Source of the DNA: Bacteroidales bacterium
GTDB taxonomy: Bacteria > Bacteroidota > Bacteroidia > Bacteroidales > UBA932
NCBI GenBank assembly: GCA_017429885.1
Contig: JAFROA010000243.1
Location: 1 to 7,185, forward strand
Direction of reading: 5' to 3'
DNA length: 7,185 nt
The position numbers were made by a program, and so were the translations under genes. A model generated the notes under the pieces. That model had not been told where the DNA came from. It worked only from the letters and a program-made list of their open reading frames with translations, and searched no databases. Every line of letters starts with the position of its first letter. Position 1 is the stretch's first letter. Of the stretch, positions 1 to 5,029 are shown piece by piece.

Positions 1-1376
1 CTTTCCTTATTAGTCTGCCAAGCTAAGGTGGCGAGACGGTTTGGCCGGCGGAAAGTCCATAAAGCCCCTTCGGGAACATAACGGCGCATCCCGCAAGTGT
101 CGAATGCGGCCGGAAGTTCCGTGGTTCCACTGAATATGGGGAAACGAGGACTCTCTCCAGGATTGTCAAGAGCGTACCAGCAGATGCCGCCTACCTCATC
201 CGGCAACCATTCCCGGGCTTGGATAACTGTCGAGTGAGAGCACCAAGCTACGGCTATTGTGCGCGAGAATTCAACAGCTCCGGGAGCGACTCCGTTAATC
301 ATGTTGCGGGTGTCAGTAGTAAGCCATGGGTTGGCCACGGGACTGACTTTCTTGGTGGCTGGATGCCCGTCCTTGGCGGGAACATCCACAAGAAGATTCT
401 TGGTCATGTCGAACTGTAGACCTTCATAAGTTCCACGCAGAATCTCCATGACTTTCCGTACATCAACCTTCTCGTCAGGCTTGACAGAGAACGGCAGCTC
501 GGGAGCATCATAGGAGAGCTTCAAAGAAGGGGCTAATGTGTTAAATATCACATATTCACGCTCTTTGAAGTTTTTGCCGTCACCGTATGAGCTATGATAG
601 GCCTTCCAGAACACGAAATCGCCTTCTCCGTCCCAAAGACCATATTCCTTAGCGACAGACTCCACGTTGTCGGACGCCATGAAATAATCCTTATTCTTCC
701 GGTCAATACGGCCGATTCTGGGAATATTGGCGGAGACAGCGACCTCGTCGTCAGGCACCCTTTGGGCGGCCCATACGGCACCCTTTTTACCACGACCACA
801 ACCGAGAATCTCAAAGAACCAAGCCTCCTTCTTATCAATCACCGTGATGCACTCGCCACCATCGGCGTAGCCGTATTTCTCAGCAAGCTCACCCATCATC
901 CTGACCGCATCACGGGCATTATCGCAACGCTGGAGCGCTATCCTTTGAAGCTCCTCGATCAAGAACATGGAGCTCCCGTTACGCAGGGTGTCCGGACCTG
1001 AGAACGTGGTCTCGCCCATGGCGACCTGCTTCTCATTCAAGCAGGGATAGGCGGTGTTGAGATAAGCGAACGTGTGACGGGCTTGAGGAATCTGACCCGC
1101 ATAGCGAACCCCTGTTGTGTCACCTTTGAAGGCGGTCTTACGGGTGTTTTTATAGATGTCCACCATCGCCTTCCGACCGTAGTCAGCCGAAGGCTCAACG
1201 GTTATCCATGTACGGGAGACTCCGTCACAGGTGTGCGAGGTGATGACAGATCCGTCGGCGGACGCCAGACGCCCGACAACCAGGCTGGTACACTCGTCCT
1301 TTGAATACTCGTCATCCTGTCCCCAGGCGGCCAGGGCGAAGCATAATGTTGCGGCAATCGCAAAGATTCTCTTCAT
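1..1376 (-). CDS. Secreted family C69 (PepD-like) dipeptidase, 3' end outside window
   Basis: This frame is open from an ATG at 1376-1374 to the left edge: 458 codons with no stop, so the C-terminus is missing. Residues 1-19 form a signal peptide (MKR, then a hydrophobic stretch ending A-W-G), so the product is exported. A short pro-segment follows, then Cys29-Thr30-Ser31 and VVGRLASADGS, the pattern around the N-terminal nucleophile cysteine of family C69. In that family the segment before Cys is removed autocatalytically and Cys becomes the catalytic N-terminus. Other family-like segments are GETTFSG (121-127), NARDAVRMMGELAEKYGY (153-170) and an acidic/aromatic stretch with E175, E184, W186 and E189. 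The likely role is cleavage of dipeptides or short peptides in the periplasm. An AAGGA at 1389-1385 lies 8 bases before the ATG and supports this start. Hand-sampled lines give about 56% GC, higher than the three upstream genes. Family assignment is good; substrate is unknown. Confidence 0.88.
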   Translation of the reverse strand, partial: MKRIFAIAATLCFALAAWGQDDEYSKDECTSLVVGRLASADGSVITSHTCDGVSRTWITVEPSADYGRKAMVDIYKNTRKTAFKGDTTGVRYAGQIPQARHTFAYLNTAYPCLNEKQVAMGETTFSGPDTLRNGSSMFLIEELQRIALQRCDNARDAVRMMGELAEKYGYADGGECITVIDKKEAWFFEILGCGRGKKGAVWAAQRVPDDEVAVSANIPRIGRIDRKNKDYFMASDNVESVAKEYGLWDGEGDFVFWKAYHSSYGDGKNFKEREYVIFNTLAPSLKLSYDAPELPFSVKPDEKVDVRKVMEILRGTYEGLQFDMTKNLLVDVPAKDGHPATKKVSPVANPWLTTDTRNMINGVAPGAVEFSRTIAVAWCSHSTVIQAREWLPDEVGGICWYALDNPGESPRFPIFSGTTELPAAFDTCGMRRYVPEGALWTFRRPNRLATLAWQTNKE

Positions 1377-1384
1377 GAAGCGTG

Positions 1385-1389
1385 TCCTT
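1385..1389 (-). promoter_or_regulatory. Shine-Dalgarno-like AAGGA before the dipeptidase
   Basis: AAGGA on the minus strand sits 8 bases before the ATG at 1376, a good spacing. It supports that start codon. The other two starts in the window, at 5026 and 2982, have no comparable site and lie right behind an upstream stop codon, so they probably depend on translational coupling. Confidence 0.45.
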
Positions 1390-1396
1390 GATTTTT

Positions 1397-1427
1397 CGAA
1401 ATTACATAAAAAATCATTCTCTTCAAA
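1397..1427 (-). promoter_or_regulatory. Candidate Bacteroidota-type promoter for the dipeptidase
   Basis: On the minus strand TTTG (1427-1424) is followed by exactly 19 bases and then TAATTTCG (1404-1397). The Bacteroides housekeeping promoter is known as TTTG, about 19 bases, then TAnnTTTG; the second box here has one mismatch. Transcription would start near 1391 and give a short leader of about 15 bases that still includes the AAGGA at 1389-1385. AT-rich sequence produces such matches by chance, and the leader would be unusually short, so this is a candidate only. Confidence 0.42.
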
Positions 1428-1434
1428 AATATAG

Positions 1435-2982
1435 CTATTGCAGAGGCTCTGCTTCAAATCCAGGATTGTAACTCGAACCAACGATTCCAAGGAATTCCTC
1501 CCTCATGTTCTTCAGCACATCCGGAAACTCTACGGAAAGGTCTTTTTGCTGGAAGGGATCCTCCGAAAGATTCCACAGGGTCTCCTTTTCATTGCATCCT
1601 AATTCAACTAAAGCTTCGTTGATCTTCTCTCCTTTGTACGCAGGAATATAAACAAAGTCTCCGTGACGTAAGGCCAGCCTACCTTGCGCTTCCAGAATCT
1701 GGATTTCCCTTCCTCCTGACAATGAATTTCCAAACAGCACATCCACATAAGACACACTATCCAACCCATTTGCAACCTTTCCTCCAAGATATTCACCAAG
1801 TGTTGAATACAAATCCATCTGACAAAACCATGCGGTCGAAACCGCAGGCTTCACATGGTTTTTCCAATAGACGATGAAAGGAATGTGTGTTCCTGCGTCA
1901 AACAAGCTATATTTTCCTCCCCTAAGGCCATTGTCGGGGTCATGGCCCATCTTTTCCGCCAGTTCAACAGCCTCGTCTTTATAACCATCCTGAAGCACTG
2001 CACCGTTGTCTGAAGTAAAGATTATCAGCGTGTTGTCAAGCAGACCCAAAGAATCAAGACATTCTACTAACTGTCCCACGCACCAATCCGCTTCCACAAC
2101 AGAATCTCCCCGGGGGCCAAGTCCACTTGATCCTTCAAATCTTTCGTTTGGAACCCTTGGTACATGTGGTTGGTGGAGACCATAATAAAGGAAAAAGGGA
2201 TTATCCTTTTGACCGATAATAAAGTTCTTGGCTTTTGAAAGGAAGTAATCTGCCATCTCATCATCCTTCCAACGAGCCTCCTGACCTCCTTTCATGAAAC
2301 CTATTCGTGGTATTCCGTTCACTATGGTGCCTTGATGGCCGTGATGCCATTCGACCTCCATCATCTCAGGATTTGTAAGAGCCGTTGGCTCACCTGGAAA
2401 GTTATTATCATAATCCACCAAGATGGGATCGTCATCATTAAGTCCCAAGACCTTTCCGTTCTCAACGTATACTGTTGGAACCCGGTCAACCGTGGCAGGA
2501 ATAAGGTTGGTATAATCAAATCCAACTGAATTGCCAGGAGGATCTATCTGCTTGTTCCAATCCGTCTTACCATATCCCATTCCAAGATGCCATTTGCCGA
2601 CCGCGGCTGTCGAGTAACCTAATTCCTGCATCATCTTCGGGAGCGTCGGTGTTGAGGGATCGATCAGAAGCGGAGCGTCTCCCGGAAGGATCCGGGCCTC
2701 CGGAGTCCTCCAAGGATACATTCCCGTGAACAAACCGAAGCGTGAAGGCGTGGACGTAGAGGATGTCGCATAAGCGTTATTCATCCTAAGACCCTCTACG
2801 GCAAGCCTGTCGATGTTGGGAGTACTGATGGTGGTACTTCCGTAACAACTGACATCACCAAGACCCAAATCGTCGGCGACAATCAAGATAATGTTCGGTT
2901 GTGAAGCAGGTGATGAGTTTGAGGCGCACGATGCCGCGGCACCAATAGCCACTACCGGGAATAATGCTCTGGCCGGCTTCAT
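1435..2982 (-). CDS. Exported family S1 sulfatase (serine-type), probable lipoprotein
   Basis: The product (515 residues from the chosen start) should hydrolyse sulfate esters on a sugar, outside the cytoplasm. Residues 1-19 (MKPAR, a hydrophobic stretch, then AAASC) look like a lipoprotein signal with Cys19 as the lipidated residue. The sulfatase fold starts at about 29 with NIILIVADDLG; Asp37 and Asp38 are calcium ligands by family analogy. Ser77-Thr-Pro-Ser-Arg81 is the S/C-x-P-x-R signature: Ser77 is the residue converted to formylglycine, followed by GLFTG. Lys130 and His132 (GKWHLG), His270 (HQPH), Asp325-Asn326 (TSDNG) and Lys357 (LRGGK) complete a full active-site set. The length is normal for the family. 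The start at 2982 lies 4 bases after the arabinofuranosidase stop and begins directly with a normal signal peptide. An upstream in-frame ATG at 3009 would add 9 residues and overlap that gene by 23 bases; I prefer 2982. The sulfated substrate and S1 subfamily cannot be read from sequence alone. Confidence 0.92.
   Translation of the reverse strand: MKPARALFPVVAIGAAASCASNSSPASQPNIILIVADDLGLGDVSCYGSTTISTPNIDRLAVEGLRMNNAYATSSTSTPSRFGLFTGMYPWRTPEARILPGDAPLLIDPSTPTLPKMMQELGYSTAAVGKWHLGMGYGKTDWNKQIDPPGNSVGFDYTNLIPATVDRVPTVYVENGKVLGLNDDDPILVDYDNNFPGEPTALTNPEMMEVEWHHGHQGTIVNGIPRIGFMKGGQEARWKDDEMADYFLSKAKNFIIGQKDNPFFLYYGLHQPHVPRVPNERFEGSSGLGPRGDSVVEADWCVGQLVECLDSLGLLDNTLIIFTSDNGAVLQDGYKDEAVELAEKMGHDPDNGLRGGKYSLFDAGTHIPFIVYWKNHVKPAVSTAWFCQMDLYSTLGEYLGGKVANGLDSVSYVDVLFGNSLSGGREIQILEAQGRLALRHGDFVYIPAYKGEKINEALVELGCNEKETLWNLSEDPFQQKDLSVEFPDVLKNMREEFLGIVGSSYNPGFEAEPLQ
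1440..1452. repeat. 13-base perfect palindrome at the sulfatase 3' end
   Basis: GCAGAGGCTCTGC reads as two 6-base arms around one central base. It overlaps the last codons of the sulfatase and ends 3 bases before its stop codon. As RNA it could form only a short stem (4 pairs with a 5-base loop), and on the minus strand the T-run lies about 10 bases further on, so it is a poor terminator. It could be a small operator or chance. Confidence 0.3.
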
Positions 2983-2986
2983 GGCT

Positions 2987-5026
2987 CTAGATGTCGATGC
3001 GGTAAACAACGAATGAGTTACCCGGCAGTTCTACAGGCTTTCCTGAAGAAAAAGTAGTCTCCTTTGTTACAGGGGAAACTGCGTCTGGAGTCAAAGGAGT
3101 AACCCTTTGGTCAGAAGTGGCCGACAGGGTTGTGATCGTTGCTTTTCGTCCTCTCAAATGTCTGTCTGTCTTTAAGACTAACCGCTTTTGGGTTTCAGAC
3201 ATGTTTACAATTTTGATTATAAGCTGTTTTCGTTGCGAATCCATTCCTGATGTAACGAAAATCTCTTTCTCCCCCTCCGTATTATCTACTTTGAAAGAGG
3301 TATCAAACGCGTTGTCGCGAAGCATCTTGCACATATAATAATTGAACGTCTTCGCACTGACGATACTGTTATTCAAAACAAGAGGCTGCATGTCATTACG
3401 TTCAATACACTCCCAGTTCCTCATTAGAGGACGGTCTGCCATTATCGGATGAAGATCGACATTCCTCTCAAGACCCATCTTGAAAACACACTCTGCGAGA
3501 AGGCTTCCAGGATAAGCACCCGAAGGTCCGCCAACCCCGTTGCTCTGGATACCAAGCTCTCCGACAAAGATGGAAATATCCCTGCGGTAGGAATCATATT
3601 TGTGGAACTGCCCTAAAGCCCATGGGATGCCTTTGTAATAGTGCTCGTCATAAATCTCGATCTTGCCTCCGTCACCGAAACGCTCCAAGGTCGCCTCTAT
3701 CTCTGCCTCGCTTCCGATTGGACAGTCGGCGATGAAACTTAGTTGCGGATACTTTGCCTTCACCGCCACATAAATCTCATGGTAACGCTCATAATAAACA
3801 GGCCCGAAATCCTCGTTCCCGATCTCTATGAATTTCAACGGGAATGGGGCCGGATGTCCATTTTTGGCCCTTTCTGAACCCCATTTGCTATCTACAGGGC
3901 CTATGGCATATTCAATAGCGTCGAGAAGATCTTGGATGTAATACTCCGCATCTGTTTCCTTATGGATATAACGTCCGTCCGGTCCTCTTTTCACCCACTC
4001 TGTACAAGCCATTCCGGTTGGAGTGACGTACATCGCCGCACATCCGAGGTATTCGCAGAGTTCATAGAACTCATGATATCCAAGGCCGTCCGTCCTGTAA
4101 TGAGGTTCCCACTTGCTCCACTCTCCAGGGCGGGCAGCAATGTCTCCAATGGTCTTTTTCCAGTGATACATGGTCTCCTCGTTGACTCCGTGGACAATGC
4201 AGCCTCCGGGAAATCTCAAAAAATCAGGATGGTAGTTCACAAGGTTCTGAAGCACATCTGCCCTGAAAACAGATTTTCCGTCATCATAGGTGTCCGAAGG
4301 GAACATAGAGACCATGTCCAATTGAAATCTTCCCTTGACAGTTGGAACGATGGACAGCATTCCGTCCGGCAAGTCTCGGTCAGGCAGAAGTTCCGCCTCG
4401 TATTTCTTCCATTCTCCTTTTACGGGAGTGAACCATACTTCCTTTGAGCAAGGAGCCCCGCTTCCATCAGAAAGCCTGAAAGCGACTTTTCCATCATAGC
4501 TATCCGTTCTCATATAGAAAGAAAGCCTGCAGGGAACACCCTTCTTGAAAGCCATGCCAAAATAGCCGGAGTTATGAACCGCCGCTATGGAACCTGTTGG
4601 AATGTCTTCAAGCACACGGACCTCCATGGAATGAGGATTGGTACTGTTAAGAGGCTCGCGGGAGACTCTTGATATCCTCACCGGACTCTTTCCAAGCGGG
4701 GTAGTAAGCCATCCGACAAGGGGGTCGATCTGATAAACCTGCTTTATCGGTTGTCTAGGGTTGGGCATGTCCTTGTACATGCCGTTCTCAATCACAAGAC
4801 CTTCCGGAAGATTGGCCTCTTCAAAACCCCTGTTGCGAACCATCTCGGCATAAAGCCCCCCGTCACCTATCATCCCTATCTCCTCATAGTGCCATCCATA
4901 GAGCATTTTATCTCCGGTCACAGCCTTAGACATCCTTACGGTCACGACGGGCTCGGCGGCGAAGACAGCCTGGCAAGCTATCAGAATAAAGGCCAGGACT
5001 GCTGAAACTTTTCCTTTGGTGTTCAT
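2987..5026 (-). CDS. Secreted alpha-L-arabinofuranosidase, GH51 type
   Basis: This 679-residue enzyme should release terminal alpha-L-arabinofuranosyl residues from arabinan, arabinoxylan or arabinogalactan, by the retaining mechanism of GH51. Residues 1-24 are a signal peptide ending VFAA; an alternative reading is a lipobox, L-I-A-C18. Residues about 40-70 contain YGWHYEEIG and the GDGGLYAEMVRNRGFE segment typical of the family. A region at about 105-245 resembles a CBM4_9-like carbohydrate-binding insert. The (beta/alpha)8 barrel spans about 250-530, with the LRFPGG motif at 270-275. Glu405 in IGNED is the acid/base and Glu490 in FVGELG the probable nucleophile. The C-terminal beta domain runs from about 550 to the end. 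The residue after the nucleophile is Leu, where Tyr or Trp is more usual, so specificity may differ. The gene starts 3 bases after the sensor stop and ends 4 bases before the sulfatase start, which indicates one transcript. Confidence 0.9.
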   Translation of the reverse strand: MNTKGKVSAVLAFILIACQAVFAAEPVVTVRMSKAVTGDKMLYGWHYEEIGMIGDGGLYAEMVRNRGFEEANLPEGLVIENGMYKDMPNPRQPIKQVYQIDPLVGWLTTPLGKSPVRISRVSREPLNSTNPHSMEVRVLEDIPTGSIAAVHNSGYFGMAFKKGVPCRLSFYMRTDSYDGKVAFRLSDGSGAPCSKEVWFTPVKGEWKKYEAELLPDRDLPDGMLSIVPTVKGRFQLDMVSMFPSDTYDDGKSVFRADVLQNLVNYHPDFLRFPGGCIVHGVNEETMYHWKKTIGDIAARPGEWSKWEPHYRTDGLGYHEFYELCEYLGCAAMYVTPTGMACTEWVKRGPDGRYIHKETDAEYYIQDLLDAIEYAIGPVDSKWGSERAKNGHPAPFPLKFIEIGNEDFGPVYYERYHEIYVAVKAKYPQLSFIADCPIGSEAEIEATLERFGDGGKIEIYDEHYYKGIPWALGQFHKYDSYRRDISIFVGELGIQSNGVGGPSGAYPGSLLAECVFKMGLERNVDLHPIMADRPLMRNWECIERNDMQPLVLNNSIVSAKTFNYYMCKMLRDNAFDTSFKVDNTEGEKEIFVTSGMDSQRKQLIIKIVNMSETQKRLVLKTDRHLRGRKATITTLSATSDQRVTPLTPDAVSPVTKETTFSSGKPVELPGNSFVVYRIDI

Positions 5027-5029
5027 TTG

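Larger units (their letters stand above)
1377..1434 (-). other. 58-base AT-rich gap between sulfatase and dipeptidase
   Basis: This is the only intergenic gap of more than a few bases in the window. It is very AT-rich compared with the genes on either side. It contains the candidate promoter and an AAGGA Shine-Dalgarno-like site for the dipeptidase. No clear terminator hairpin with a U-tract is seen, so read-through from the sulfatase is possible. No small ORF is credible: an ATG on the minus strand at about 1400-1408 meets a stop codon immediately, and another upstream ATG is out of frame with the dipeptidase. Confidence 0.7.

Noticed and set aside
1..150. GC-rich left edge as a possible structured RNA
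   Set aside because: The C69 reading frame continues through it without a stop and gives ordinary protein sequence; I see no RNA gene pattern.
219..1434. Several short open frames on the plus strand (219-419, 594-1001, 1074-1304, 1231-1434) and one on the minus strand (548-838)
   Set aside because: All but the end of 1231-1434 lie over the continuous C69 dipeptidase frame, which has a signal peptide and family motifs. The short products have no recognisable domains; the 548-838 product has low-complexity runs typical of a shadow frame.
1420..1462. Alternative promoter with TATTTTTG (1433-1426) as the -7 box
   Set aside because: It matches TAnnTTTG, but the nearest TTTG upstream is 23 bases away, too far for the usual spacing. 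The pair at 1427-1397 has the right spacing.
3932..4447. 171-codon open frame on the plus strand
   Set aside because: It is antisense to the GH51 catalytic region, has no recognisable domain, and the minus-strand protein there is fully conserved in character.
1435..5026. Possible pseudogenes in the operon
   Set aside because: Sulfatase and arabinofuranosidase have normal length and uninterrupted frames, and all expected catalytic residues are present.
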